DNA of 36,338 bases, from positions 1 through 36,338 of the IMG/VR virus record IMGVR_UViG_3300050343_000022. One strand, given 5' to 3'. The stretch is from a virus. Made by a program: the position numbers and the translations under genes. The notes beneath the pieces were generated by a model. That model saw only the letters and a list, made by a program, of their open reading frames with translations, ran no database searches and was not told the DNA's origin. Below, piece after piece: positions 23,861-32,450 of this stretch (the stretch's first letter is position 1; every line of letters starts with the position of its first letter).

Positions 23861-25750
23861 TTAAATCTCACACACTCCTGCTGTACAAGCCAGTGTCTGT
23901 ACTCCCTCCACGTTATCATCAACCTCGATGAGACTGTCCCACTCAATACTCTTAGGCATCTTGTGCAACAGTTCTTTATACTCCTCCTCACTGCACTCTT
24001 CATAGGGTGCTTGTTTGTATGTCCCTCCGTCATACGGCAAGAAGCTAACACCACTGACATCATCGAAGTTCTTCCAAATCCATGAGCCTACCTCAGGCCA
24101 CTCATGCTCCTCAACAGAGATAGTGACTGAAGGTTTATGCTCACACCAGTGCTTCTGATACATCAACCATAAGTCTAAGTGTTGTATCGCGGTCAAGTCA
24201 TCACGTAGTAGTGCATTGTCTGGTGACTTCTTAGGAAAGCTAAAGACAGTAGTAGACTCTGGTCGTAGCACACAATCCTCAGAAGGTATACCTTGCTCAG
24301 TCATGAACGTGGACAGAGGATCTTTCTTATCGCCTCGTACCCTGCGGACATAATACTTACTATGTCTCGTATGAATCCCAGAGGCAGAGTCAACAAGCTG
24401 ACTAACAGTGCCAGAAGGCTTAATACAAGTGATGGCAGCAGATACAGGGATATCAAGCTCAGTGGATAACTGTAAGTTTGTATCAACCGATATGTCTCTG
24501 AGTCTTTCAAGCATTGCCTTAGTCTTGTCACTGGTTTCTCCCATGAGTTTGTTGTCCAGGATGCCGGTAAGTGACACACCGAGTAGTCTCTCAGCTTCAG
24601 TGTTCTTCTGCCATACCTTACGAAGATAAGGGAAGTGAGTCATCGTGGACTGATACGTTCCTAAGATAGTAGCTAGTCTGACCTTACGTTCTAGGTCTTG
24701 CTTGGTATCTGTAGATCTAACTACTACCTCAGACAGGTTACAGAACTGATAAGGTCTAAGGATAATCTCTGAACAAGGGTTAGTACCATACTCAAAGTCT
24801 GTATCCCTACGACCATTCTTCTTAGCTGTGTTGACAGCAGCCTCACGATTAAAGATACCTCGCTCACCACTGTGACTGTGATACAAGCTGGTCCACTCGT
24901 TTAGAAACTGTCCTACGTCAGGCTTGGTAGCATACACCGCAGAGTTGTTAGCCAACGCACGTTGAGGATTAGCTTCCCACCATTGACCTACCTTAGCGTG
25001 ACGCATCTTGTCATCCTCTAAGTCAGACAGTGAGATCATAGCTGAACGTCTAACACCACCCACTACGACAACCTCAGCCACCTTACACATAATGTCGTGG
25101 CACTCTAGTGTGTTTAGTTTCCGACCTGTTGCTCCCTGGAACTTAGCGATAACAAACTTAAACAACTCATGTAAAGGTTCTGGTCCACTAGCCCTACCGC
25201 CGAACGTCTTTAGTCTAGCACCTGCTGGTCTAACCTTGCTTGTATCCCACCGGGGTATCTCACCAGAGTACAACAAAGCAATGACCTGACGTAGTGACTT
25301 AGCCCAACCTTCCTTGCTATCAGGTACAACGATAGTTGTTTCAGAGTCGAACAACTGGTCAGGTATCTCAGGTAACTTGTCAACGTACTTATGTTCAACA
25401 CTAAACCCTACACCAGTACCACATAGTAGTATGTACATAGCCTCATCAAATGCTTTGGGATCATCGACAGGCATATAGCTACAGTTGTATCCTGCTGTGT
25501 TGTCCCTATCGAGTGCCTTACCTGCAGCCATGATAGCTCTCATTGAAGGCACAACCTCTAGGTTCTTGATAGCTTCACGCAACTCTGAGTCTGTCTCCAT
25601 TGGAATAACATGGTTATGCTTAGTCTCCAGATGGTTCTTCATAAAGTCCATGTATCTATCAACTGTTTCAAACCAGTTCTCTCTACGTCCTTCGTCCTGC
25701 ACGAATCTGCAGTACCTGCTCTTCGCAATATACTCTTGATAAAAATCCAT
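23861..25750 (-). CDS. nrdJ: Adenosylcobalamin-dependent ribonucleotide reductase (class II)
   Basis: This 629-aa enzyme reduces ribonucleotides to make DNA precursors, using coenzyme B12 rather than an iron-tyrosyl subunit, and works without oxygen. Visible are the TAGYNCSYM Cys region near residue 88, the active-site loop NPCSEI with FCNLSEV (Cys, Glu, second Cys) near 327, the KPSGTVSQLVDSASGIH segment near 450, and a C-terminal CTAGVC pair that would be re-reduced by thioredoxin. Length and layout fit the monomeric triphosphate-reductase type. No partner subunit is present. It is the last gene of the leftward arm, converging on the holin-like gene. Confidence 0.93.
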   Translation of the reverse strand: MDFYQEYIAKSRYCRFVQDEGRRENWFETVDRYMDFMKNHLETKHNHVIPMETDSELREAIKNLEVVPSMRAIMAAGKALDRDNTAGYNCSYMPVDDPKAFDEAMYILLCGTGVGFSVEHKYVDKLPEIPDQLFDSETTIVVPDSKEGWAKSLRQVIALLYSGEIPRWDTSKVRPAGARLKTFGGRASGPEPLHELFKFVIAKFQGATGRKLNTLECHDIMCKVAEVVVVGGVRRSAMISLSDLEDDKMRHAKVGQWWEANPQRALANNSAVYATKPDVGQFLNEWTSLYHSHSGERGIFNREAAVNTAKKNGRRDTDFEYGTNPCSEIILRPYQFCNLSEVVVRSTDTKQDLERKVRLATILGTYQSTMTHFPYLRKVWQKNTEAERLLGVSLTGILDNKLMGETSDKTKAMLERLRDISVDTNLQLSTELDIPVSAAITCIKPSGTVSQLVDSASGIHTRHSKYYVRRVRGDKKDPLSTFMTEQGIPSEDCVLRPESTTVFSFPKKSPDNALLRDDLTAIQHLDLWLMYQKHWCEHKPSVTISVEEHEWPEVGSWIWKNFDDVSGVSFLPYDGGTYKQAPYEECSEEEYKELLHKMPKSIEWDSLIEVDDNVEGVQTLACTAGVCEI

Positions 25751-25908
25751 TAGTCTATTTCCTTTATTAGTTTATCATAGTTATCTTCTACTACGTCTTC
25801 AAATCTATCTAGTATGTCAGACGAGGTGAGGTCTAATAGTTCTATTATATCAACCTCATCTAACACACTAAGTTTTTCTATGAGTTCAGCAAGCGTCAGT
25901 GTTATCAC
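25750..25908 (-). CDS. 52-aa acidic helical protein before nrdJ
   Basis: Starting from GTG at 25908, which has GGAG 7 bases upstream, the product is about MITLTLAELIEKLSVLDEVD and continues strongly acidic and helical (DLTSSDILDRFEDVVED). An ATG at 25929 would add seven residues. It overlaps the preceding gene by 23 bases and the nrdJ start by one base (TAATG), so it is likely translated. Short proteins like this accompany phage nucleotide-metabolism genes; a function is not known. Confidence 0.62.
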   Translation of the reverse strand: MITLTLAELIEKLSVLDEVDIIELLDLTSSDILDRFEDVVEDNYDKLIKEID

Positions 25909-26176
25909 GTTCAGTCTCCAAGTCCTCATTAGTCATGACAACTAATGCTGCGTACCCACCTATGTCATGCCATGAATCATTGAGATAGTAGTTACCGTTA
26001 AGTATCCTAGCCATCTTGTTAGCAATCATGTCCAGGCTTTCTCTCATATAAGTAGGCATAGCCTTATAATTAGGAGAGTCTTTGATTATTGACTTTATGT
26101 TTTGAGAGATGTCACTCACAACACGGTACTGTCCGTACTGTCCTTCTCTTGTTGATAATGTCTCATTAATTTCCAT
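25886..26176 (-). CDS. DUF6378-like protein
   Basis: This 96-aa protein carries a TREGQYGQY start, RESLDMIANKMARILNG in the middle, and SWHDIGGYAALV near residue 67. This motif set matches what I remember as the DUF6378 family, common beside phage replication and nucleotide-metabolism genes and possibly related to nucleotide-modifying enzymes. AAGGAA precedes its ATG. It overlaps the phosphoesterase gene upstream by 11 bases. Confidence 0.72.
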   Translation of the reverse strand: MEINETLSTREGQYGQYRVVSDISQNIKSIIKDSPNYKAMPTYMRESLDMIANKMARILNGNYYLNDSWHDIGGYAALVVMTNEDLETERDNTDAC

Positions 26177-26930
26177 ATTGTTTCCTTAAATAGTTAATTG
26201 ATACTGGCATCTCGTCAAAGCTACCATCGTTTACTTCGTTAAGCATCCAGATACCAGACCAGCTACCGTTAGTCTGAGGAGTTAGATAGTCCTCGTCATG
26301 TTGATAGTAGATACCAGCAAAGATACCAGTGATACCCTTACCATCTGCTTTCTTACTGAAAGAGATAGCTCTGTCTTGTACGTGTCCCATGATACAACTC
26401 ATGTGTTTCTTTTGCAAGAGTAAACCAGGATTACTAACAGGTCTACCCATCACGCCAGACGTAAAGTAATGGCTGTATGCGATACCGTTAATGACAGGAA
26501 CAGAAAGAAAATCACGGACCTCCCAGTTGTATTTCTTTAGATTAAAATCACTGTAACCAATCAACCCTTCTAGTTTTCTATCAGACTCGATAGCTCTCTC
26601 GATACGTTGCTCGTGATTACCAATAAGAAATATCTTCTTGGGTTTCCATACTCTCTTTTTGTTTTCTCTCTGTCTTTTCTGTTCTTCAATGATAGGTTTC
26701 ATTAAAGCATCCATAGCCTTATTACCTGCTTGAATGTCATCATTGTAAGTTCTACCTTCAAAAGACTTTTTACCTACGTCATAGACACTCAGGCTTGGCA
26801 TATCCCAATGATCTCCTAAATGAACAATGACATCAGGCTTAGTCTTGACAGCATATTTCCCGGCCCACTCTAAATGATTATAAGGGTTTCCCGGTTTACA
26901 TTGCGTGTCAGGAATTATCAAGTGTCGCAT
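26166..26930 (-). CDS. Calcineurin-like metallophosphoesterase
   Basis: This 254-aa protein has the metal-binding motifs of the family in order: PDTQ (residues 7-10, in place of DxH), HLGDHWD near 38, IGNHEQR near 103, a SHY near 153, and GHVQ near 183 in place of GHxH. The two variant metal sites are typical of phage members. The substrate is unknown; phosphodiesters or nucleotides released from host DNA are possible. AAAGGA lies 5 bases before the ATG, which overlaps the end of the nuclease gene upstream by 23 bases. Confidence 0.85.
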   Translation of the reverse strand: MRHLIIPDTQCKPGNPYNHLEWAGKYAVKTKPDVIVHLGDHWDMPSLSVYDVGKKSFEGRTYNDDIQAGNKAMDALMKPIIEEQKRQRENKKRVWKPKKIFLIGNHEQRIERAIESDRKLEGLIGYSDFNLKKYNWEVRDFLSVPVINGIAYSHYFTSGVMGRPVSNPGLLLQKKHMSCIMGHVQDRAISFSKKADGKGITGIFAGIYYQHDEDYLTPQTNGSWSGIWMLNEVNDGSFDEMPVSINYLRKQYGN

Positions 26931-27267
26931 TGGTTCCTTTCAATAAAGTAACAAAGTATTCTGCATCAATAACAGCAAGAGGTTTAGAGTGATTCTGTTT
27001 GACAATGACTGTCGGTTGTCTACCCTCAGGACAGTTGTCAGCAGCTTGAGAATAGAAAGCATAAACAGCCATCGACTCTCTGGACTTACACTCTACAGAT
27101 ATACCTAACTGATCCCCTACTTCTTGAGAGAACAGTATGTCCTCACCTCCAGCACCCATGCTAGTTGATCTTACATCGGCCCTGGAAAACGAGAATTGTT
27201 CAATAAGTTGATCTCTGAACCACTGTTGTAATTTTCTGCCTTTGGCTTTTGCACTTTGGGTTTTGAT
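26908..27267 (-). CDS. PD-(D/E)XK nuclease-like protein with ATC start
   Basis: Read from ATC at 27267 this is a 119-aa protein: (I/M)KTQSAKAKGRKLQQWFRDQ, then SRADVRSTSMGAGGEDILFS and SVECKSRE. GGED plus ECK fit the metal site of PD-(D/E)XK resolvase-type enzymes, probably processing recombination or replication junctions. A perfect TAAGGAG (27280-27274) lies 6 bases before the ATC. Between the upstream in-frame TAA and the internal ATG at 27159 there is no ATG, GTG or TTG. Starting at 27159 would lose the conserved N-terminal part. So either ATC initiates, or the start codon has been mutated. It overlaps the gene before it by 97 bases. Confidence 0.72.
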   Translation of the reverse strand: MKTQSAKAKGRKLQQWFRDQLIEQFSFSRADVRSTSMGAGGEDILFSQEVGDQLGISVECKSRESMAVYAFYSQAADNCPEGRQPTVIVKQNHSKPLAVIDAEYFVTLLKGTNATLDNS

Positions 27268-27557
27268 GGTTTTCTCCTTAAATCTAAAAACTTATCTAGT
27301 CTTACTTTTTTAATACTCTTAATCCATTGTTTTGGTATGTGTATCCTGGAGTTAGACTGATCATGAGAGATAACAGCCGCAAGGCAAATAGCATCTTCTG
27401 TCTCGTCAACAATAAACCCTATACTAAGACAAGGATGTACATCTACTTTTACTTCTGTTTCCCAACCACTATCAGACACAGCATCAACCCATTGGACATA
27501 ACCTATTGTGAAATGTTTGGCGGTTTCCATAATTGCTTCTCTTTTCTTCTTATCCAT
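27171..27557 (-). CDS. 128-aa protein, function unknown
   Basis: The protein begins MDKKKREAIMETAKHFTIGYVQWVD; a compact beta-rich domain covers residues about 10-90, and a Lys/Pro/Asn-rich tail (from about 92) follows. That tail is read from the DNA that also encodes the nuclease N-terminus in another frame, which explains its low complexity. GGAAGG upstream supports the ATG at 27557, inside the exonuclease gene's last 55 bases; an alternative ATG is at 27530. No family is recognised. Confidence 0.7.
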   Translation of the reverse strand: MDKKKREAIMETAKHFTIGYVQWVDAVSDSGWETEVKVDVHPCLSIGFIVDETEDAICLAAVISHDQSNSRIHIPKQWIKSIKKVRLDKFLDLRRKPSKPKVQKPKAENYNSGSEINLLNNSRFPGPM

Positions 27558-28201
27558 AACAACCTTCCACGTTCAGTTAGTTTATCAATATCTCCTTCAT
27601 ACTTTTCTAACACGGCTTCAAAAAGCTGTCGCTCACCTATACAATCTTTAAGTATCTTTTCTGCTTTCTTAGGTCCAATACCTTTAAGTCCAGGAATATT
27701 ATCAACACGATCACCGGTTAGTATCTGCATGTAAAAGTTTTTTATAGCTTCTTCTTCTGTGACATGATAAAGATCTTGCTTTACGAAGTTATAATGCCAT
27801 CCTCTAATCATATCTAAGTCTTTATCAATAGACATGATGCAGCTTTTGTTTTCAGGTAGAGCATAAGCCGCAATACCTATAGCATCATCTGCTTCTTGTC
27901 CTTCAATTAACTCGAAACACCATTTGCTCATGAGATAAGAGCGAAGTGTATCGTAATGTATAGGTCTTCTAACACCTTTACGATTAGCTTTATACTCTTG
28001 CTCAGTAGCTATGTCTTGTCTATAGTTAGACTTCCCTGTAATGAATCCAGTATATGAATCTATATCGTCCAGTTCTAACAAGTTCTGAACAAAATTACCC
28101 ATACGTGCTATGGCGAACTTTTCATCTTCCGGATCATTAACAGAGAAGCCTACCCGATAAACAAGTATGTCTCCGTCAATGAGGGCTTTTGCCTTATTCA
28201 T
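27503..28201 (-). CDS. 5'-3' exonuclease (FEN-like, T7 gp6 role)
   Basis: This protein (232 aa from ATG 28201; a TTG at 28213 would add four) is a flap/5' exonuclease that removes RNA primers and degrades host DNA for precursors. Motifs: ALIDGDILVYR at the start, GQEADDAIGIAAY near 95, SIDKDLDMI near 118, TGDRVDNIPGLKGIGPKKAE near 160, the last containing the helix-hairpin-helix. All key Asp residues are visible. It follows the SSB gene closely on the leftward operon. Confidence 0.88.
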   Translation of the reverse strand: MNKAKALIDGDILVYRVGFSVNDPEDEKFAIARMGNFVQNLLELDDIDSYTGFITGKSNYRQDIATEQEYKANRKGVRRPIHYDTLRSYLMSKWCFELIEGQEADDAIGIAAYALPENKSCIMSIDKDLDMIRGWHYNFVKQDLYHVTEEEAIKNFYMQILTGDRVDNIPGLKGIGPKKAEKILKDCIGERQLFEAVLEKYEGDIDKLTERGRLLWIRRKEKQLWKPPNISQ

Positions 28202-28214
28202 TGACTTAGACAAG

Positions 28215-28628
28215 TTACAAAGTCTCTGCTTCTTCTAACTCAGCAGGGCTAACACCAGTGTATTCAATTAAATCAGTAATAACTAACTTGTTGATACCGG
28301 CTGAGACACCGTCCTTACCTCTGAACGTATACTTATATGGCTTAATCCAAGCAACGCCCTTAGAGCCATTACCTACCTTAGCATTAATAGTTGAACCGTC
28401 AGACATCTCAGTCTTGATAGGATAGTTCTTAGATTTCGCTACAATGAAGAAACCTTTTTCATCCTTCTTCTTGACATCAATACCTGCAGATTCAATTCTC
28501 TCTATTGCTTCCGGTGAGAGGTTACAAAGATCAACCTGGTATCGCTCAGACATTTGATTAGGTGTGTCTAAAAATGCCCACATAATATCAGCTTTTACTT
28601 TGAAAGGACTTAAATCTAAATTTGCCAT
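28215..28628 (-). CDS. Single-stranded DNA-binding protein (gp2.5-like)
   Basis: This 137-aa protein lies between polymerase and exonuclease, the usual place for the T7-type SSB. It starts MANLDLSPFKVKADIMWAFL, has an OB-fold-like strand pattern with basic residues (KNYPIKTEMSDG, WIKPYKYTFRG) and ends in an acidic tail (ELEEAETL), the feature by which gp2.5 contacts polymerase and helicase. It is shorter than gp2.5 (232 aa). The assignment rests on this set of features and on context. Confidence 0.78.
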   Translation of the reverse strand: MANLDLSPFKVKADIMWAFLDTPNQMSERYQVDLCNLSPEAIERIESAGIDVKKKDEKGFFIVAKSKNYPIKTEMSDGSTINAKVGNGSKGVAWIKPYKYTFRGKDGVSAGINKLVITDLIEYTGVSPAELEEAETL

Positions 28629-28641
28629 ACTCTACTTCTCC

Positions 28642-30282
28642 TTAATGTGTAGTTGCCCAGTTAGTTCCAATTTTATACTCGCCGTCGAGTGGACAACGTA
28701 GCCCTAATGCGAGTCCTGCTTGCTGAATTGCCTGAACGCCTAATTGACCTACAGATTCAGCAAATTCTTTTGATGTTTCAATCTGCCATTCGTCATGAAC
28801 ATTTGCAACAAAGGAACCTAATATTATATCAGAGTTTATCTTCTCGTGCAACAATACTAATGCTTTTTTCATAACTATTGCACCTGCTCCTTGCAACAAT
28901 GTGTTGAGTGCGGCATGTTGCGATCTAATGATTAGCCGCCTACCGTCCAAACCAGGTAACCAGTTTTTCTGAGCTAGTCTGTTGACTTTCTCTTTTAGTT
29001 TATGCAAGGCTGGTGTGTTATCTAAAAAGCTGTCGATTAACTTTCTACCTTCTCTCTCACCACCTCCTACAATCTGACCTATCTTAGCTGGACCAGCACC
29101 GTAGAGAAACGCATAGATAAAAGTCTTAGCCTGATCTCTGTTAGTTAACCCGGCAGCATTCATGTTAGCTGTGTGTATGTCACCACTCAGTATCTCGTTG
29201 GTATACTCCTCGTCACGCATGTAGTGTGCAAGCATACGCAACTCAAGACCACTAGCATCTATCCCTACAAGTACATTACCGTCCTCTACTGTCCAACACT
29301 CACGACACTCTTTACCAAACGGATTACCTACACGCGGCACCTGTGCCAGATTAGGTTTGCTGTGCGTCATTCTTCCCGTAACAGCACCGTTGGTGATGAC
29401 CTTACAGTGAACCCTGTCGTTGTTATCTGCATGGTCAATCCATGATTCAACCTGAGCCAACCGTTTCTGTAACAGTAAGTATTCTGCAATGAGTCTAGCT
29501 TCAGGTAAGTCAATAGCTTGTAATACTTTCTCATCTACAATCACCGATCCTTTCTCTGTGTGTTTAGTTGGTTTCCAACCGAGAGACATCAAACGCTCTG
29601 CTATCTGTTTACGAGATCCTGGGTTGAACATTTGTATTTTATCCTTCAGACGTTTACCTGTCTTCTCGCTGACACGCTCAGTTACAATAGGTCTGAAAAC
29701 TTCTTGTAGTTCTTCCTCAATTTCGTGTAGTCTTTTCCTCCAACCTGCCAAAAGGAATACTGCTTTCTTAACATTAAGTTTGAATCCATTTTCCTCTTGC
29801 TCTTTAACGGCAATAGCGACTTGATGTTCGATAGAAGCTGCGTCACCCCAATCCAATAGATCATTACTAAGACGCTTATATAATGCTTCGGTAACGGAAA
29901 CATCTTGTTTACAATAGCTGACCATTTCTTCTGTAAGGCCGCCGTCAAAATCTTTAAAGTCATCTTTGTAGTTTCCAAGTCTCTGACCCCACGACCTTAG
30001 CGAATGGCCATTTTCCAGTATCGGATTTAGCAATCGTGACATAACTAGTGTGTCTTTTAATTGGTGTTTGTCGAGATTCATCATCCAGTGTTTTTTCAAG
30101 ACCGGTACATCGAATCCGATTATGTTGTGGCCTATCAGAACACTCTCTTCTTCCAGGTAAGTTGTTAGTTTTACCGGGTCCGTCCATACATTAATCTCCT
30201 TATTTTTTAATTCTTTAGTAACAGCACACCAGATATGAGTAGCTGTGCTGTTAGTCTCAATGTCGATAATGATTTCTCTCAT
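28642..30282 (-). CDS. DNA polymerase, family A (T7-like)
   Basis: This 546-aa replicative polymerase has an N-terminal 3'-5' exonuclease (IIDIETNS with Asp7 and Glu9; HNIIGFDVPVL near 52; YCKQDVSVTE near 127) and a C-terminal polymerase domain. Motif A is GIDASGLELRMLAHY, motif B RDQAKTFIYAFLYGAG, and motif C VANVHDEWQIE. The residue matching E. coli Pol I Phe762 is Tyr (in KTFIY), as in T7; that choice has been linked to lytic phages. It is shorter than T7 gp5 (704 aa) but all motifs are present. It lies between an endonuclease and SSB. Confidence 0.95.
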   Translation of the reverse strand: MREIIIDIETNSTATHIWCAVTKELKNKEINVWTDPVKLTTYLEEESVLIGHNIIGFDVPVLKKHWMMNLDKHQLKDTLVMSRLLNPILENGHSLRSWGQRLGNYKDDFKDFDGGLTEEMVSYCKQDVSVTEALYKRLSNDLLDWGDAASIEHQVAIAVKEQEENGFKLNVKKAVFLLAGWRKRLHEIEEELQEVFRPIVTERVSEKTGKRLKDKIQMFNPGSRKQIAERLMSLGWKPTKHTEKGSVIVDEKVLQAIDLPEARLIAEYLLLQKRLAQVESWIDHADNNDRVHCKVITNGAVTGRMTHSKPNLAQVPRVGNPFGKECRECWTVEDGNVLVGIDASGLELRMLAHYMRDEEYTNEILSGDIHTANMNAAGLTNRDQAKTFIYAFLYGAGPAKIGQIVGGGEREGRKLIDSFLDNTPALHKLKEKVNRLAQKNWLPGLDGRRLIIRSQHAALNTLLQGAGAIVMKKALVLLHEKINSDIILGSFVANVHDEWQIETSKEFAESVGQLGVQAIQQAGLALGLRCPLDGEYKIGTNWATTH

Positions 30283-30284
30283 TA

Positions 30285-30761
30285 CTAAAATTTCCTAAGT
30301 TGATCTTGATCTAAAGCATACCCTTCTCCGTGACCAAAGTCACGAATATTTTTAGGATCTAAAAGCTCTACATCTGTAGCCCAACCAACTAATCTGTAAT
30401 CAGGAAATACCCCGGTAACTAAAACATATGCGTCACACTCTCCTCTCTTTTTCTTTTTAGTTGCGAGTAATCTTCCGTTCTCGTATTTAGTTGTTTTAAC
30501 ATCTACCTTATTTCCTTTCTTAGTTATTAAATCAAACTTAGAAAAAGCTGTAGCTCCTACTGGAGTAAGCACATACTCAGGATAAACGCCAAAGTATTTA
30601 CAGGCGGCTATCTCTCCTCCGATACCTTCCAAATCTGTTTCCCAATTAGATTGTTTACCCATCTTTAAATCTTTTATGTTTTTCTTTCGAGCAGAATCAT
30701 ACCTCTCTTTAGCTATAAACTTAGCTATAAGCTGTTCTGCTTCATTTAATTTGATAATCAT
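30285..30761 (-). CDS. PD-(D/E)XK-type nuclease-like protein
   Basis: This 158-aa protein shows a likely nuclease core: GIGGEIAACKYFG (Glu) near residue 47, SKFDLITKKGNKVDVKTTKY near 74 with the D...(D)xK pattern, and a hydrophobic strand YVLVTGVFP. Proteins of this sort between primase-helicase and polymerase process DNA ends in podoviruses, though the substrate is unknown. Its start is inside the primase-helicase stop (TTATGA overlap). Confidence 0.75.
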   Translation of the reverse strand: MIIKLNEAEQLIAKFIAKERYDSARKKNIKDLKMGKQSNWETDLEGIGGEIAACKYFGVYPEYVLTPVGATAFSKFDLITKKGNKVDVKTTKYENGRLLATKKKKRGECDAYVLVTGVFPDYRLVGWATDVELLDPKNIRDFGHGEGYALDQDQLRKF

Positions 30762-32374
30762 AACTCATCCTCTTCCTGACGTTGTACCATTCTACCATAT
30801 TCTAAATCATAAAGCAGCCGCCCTGCAGGTCCGGTAAGTCCAGAAAACCTGTTCTTTAGTATTCGGACATGGGTGGTGTGCCGCTCTGTGGGGTCTTCGT
30901 GCTGACCGTTGCGTTCAAGTCCTATGACGATATCACTTAACTGAGCAATAGAACCAGATCCGCGTAATTGTGACAAAGATGTGGCAGTGCCTTCTTCATG
31001 GCCTTTACCTTCAGGACGTTTAAGATGAGAAACAATGAACAAACAAATACCAGTTTCTTGACAAAGCATCCTGAGCCTAGTCATCATCTCGTCTATTGCT
31101 TTACGTTCGTCTCCTTCACCTTGCGCTGAAATTACTATGCTTATGTGATCCAAAAAAACATAACGAGTCTTCAAGGCTTTAGCCATGTATTTTATACGGC
31201 TCAAAATATTCTGAGTGCTTGTAGAACCAAAGTGATCAAAAAGAAACAACCTGCCTGTTCCTAGAGTAGCATCAAAAGACTCACGCAACACTTCAGGATC
31301 ACATTCAACGTCAGGTAAATGTAGAGGCTTGTTAGCATGTAACGACATTAAAGACCTAGCTGTTTTCTTAGTTGACTCTTCCAGGAACATTAAGCCTATG
31401 TTGTCTTCAGTATTGTTTAACACATGATAAACTATCTCTCTAACAAACTGAGATTTACCTAAACCTGAACCAGCAGTAATTGTAACTAACTCACTATCCC
31501 TGACACCGTAAGTCAGTTTATTAACACCAGCAAAAGGATAATCAACTAGGCTTTTCTCTATGGGTTTAGATACCTCATCCCAGAGAGATGACCCGTCAAC
31601 AATACCATCTGGGACAAAACGCTCTGCCGCCCACCAATACTCAAGAAACTTTTTCTCTTCTTGTTGTGCAAGAAAGTCACACGCATCTTTCATGTTATCA
31701 GGAAACTTGAACATCTTAACCTTAGATCCAAACAACTCTGCTAACTGTTTAGCGGCAGCTTTACCTTGATCATCATTGTCCATACAAACGACAATGTTCT
31801 CAAAGCTATCAAGCCACTCATAATGAGTCTGAGCGTCTGTAATTGCACTAGCCGCACCATTACGAATAGAGACACACGCATATTTACTGCCCATCATCTG
31901 GTAGGCCGCCAGGCAGTCCATCTCTCCCTCTACGATTGTTAAATACCTGGATGATCCTTTGTTAAACAACTGCTGACCAAACAGGTTAGCGTTCTTCCAT
32001 TCCCCGGTAGTTGAGAATCGTTTTTCTCTTACTCCCCGTTTCTTATACGCAACGACTTTGCTCTGGTCATTGTGGTATGGAAACCAATATTCGTTACTAT
32101 CGTTAACCACTCCGTATTTTTCACAAGTAGCTCTTGAGATACCTCTGTCAGTTATAGAACGAGGCATTGCATCCTCTCCAGGCGGCTTAAAAGACGCTAC
32201 ACTCGTTTTATTTTGAATGCTTGATACATTACTCATATTTACCTTTCCATCGCTGTGACGAGCTTCTGAGTGGCTCTCATTGCATACATAACACAACCAA
32301 CCCCAATCGTAATACGTCCTTCCATCTGAAGAACCACAAGAACATGGTTGATGTGCTTTTAACTGAACACCCAT
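30758..32374 (-). CDS. DNA primase-helicase (T7 gp4-like)
   Basis: This 538-aa fusion primes and unwinds DNA at the fork. An N-terminal zinc-binding part (CSCGSSDGR near residue 11, CYVC near 30) is followed by a Toprim domain (LTIVEGEMDCLAAY near 147; VVCMDNDDQGKAAAK near 195) and a RecA-like helicase with Walker A TAGSGLGKSQF and Walker B YVFLDHISI. ATG at 32374 is chosen because AAGGA lies 7-8 bases upstream; a TTG at 32380 would be too close to it. It is close to gp4 in length (566 aa). Confidence 0.94.
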   Translation of the reverse strand: MGVQLKAHQPCSCGSSDGRTYYDWGWLCYVCNESHSEARHSDGKVNMSNVSSIQNKTSVASFKPPGEDAMPRSITDRGISRATCEKYGVVNDSNEYWFPYHNDQSKVVAYKKRGVREKRFSTTGEWKNANLFGQQLFNKGSSRYLTIVEGEMDCLAAYQMMGSKYACVSIRNGAASAITDAQTHYEWLDSFENIVVCMDNDDQGKAAAKQLAELFGSKVKMFKFPDNMKDACDFLAQQEEKKFLEYWWAAERFVPDGIVDGSSLWDEVSKPIEKSLVDYPFAGVNKLTYGVRDSELVTITAGSGLGKSQFVREIVYHVLNNTEDNIGLMFLEESTKKTARSLMSLHANKPLHLPDVECDPEVLRESFDATLGTGRLFLFDHFGSTSTQNILSRIKYMAKALKTRYVFLDHISIVISAQGEGDERKAIDEMMTRLRMLCQETGICLFIVSHLKRPEGKGHEEGTATSLSQLRGSGSIAQLSDIVIGLERNGQHEDPTERHTTHVRILKNRFSGLTGPAGRLLYDLEYGRMVQRQEEDEL

Positions 32375-32450
32375 TGACAAATCCTTATAAATAAATTAAA
32401 ATAACTAATTAGTTCTTATTAGTATCTTATAAACAAACAATAATAAATAA

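Noticed and set aside
23845-24063. Minus-strand ORF overlapping the end of nrdJ
   Set aside because: It is a shifted-frame shadow of nrdJ with no family-like features.
26645-26665. Another copy of the 17-bp CATACTCTCT motif
   Set aside because: Only about ten bases match, inside the phosphoesterase coding region; chance is enough.
27327-27734. 135-codon plus-strand ORF opposite the exonuclease region
   Set aside because: It is antisense to two well-supported minus-strand genes, with no ribosome-binding site or recognisable motif.
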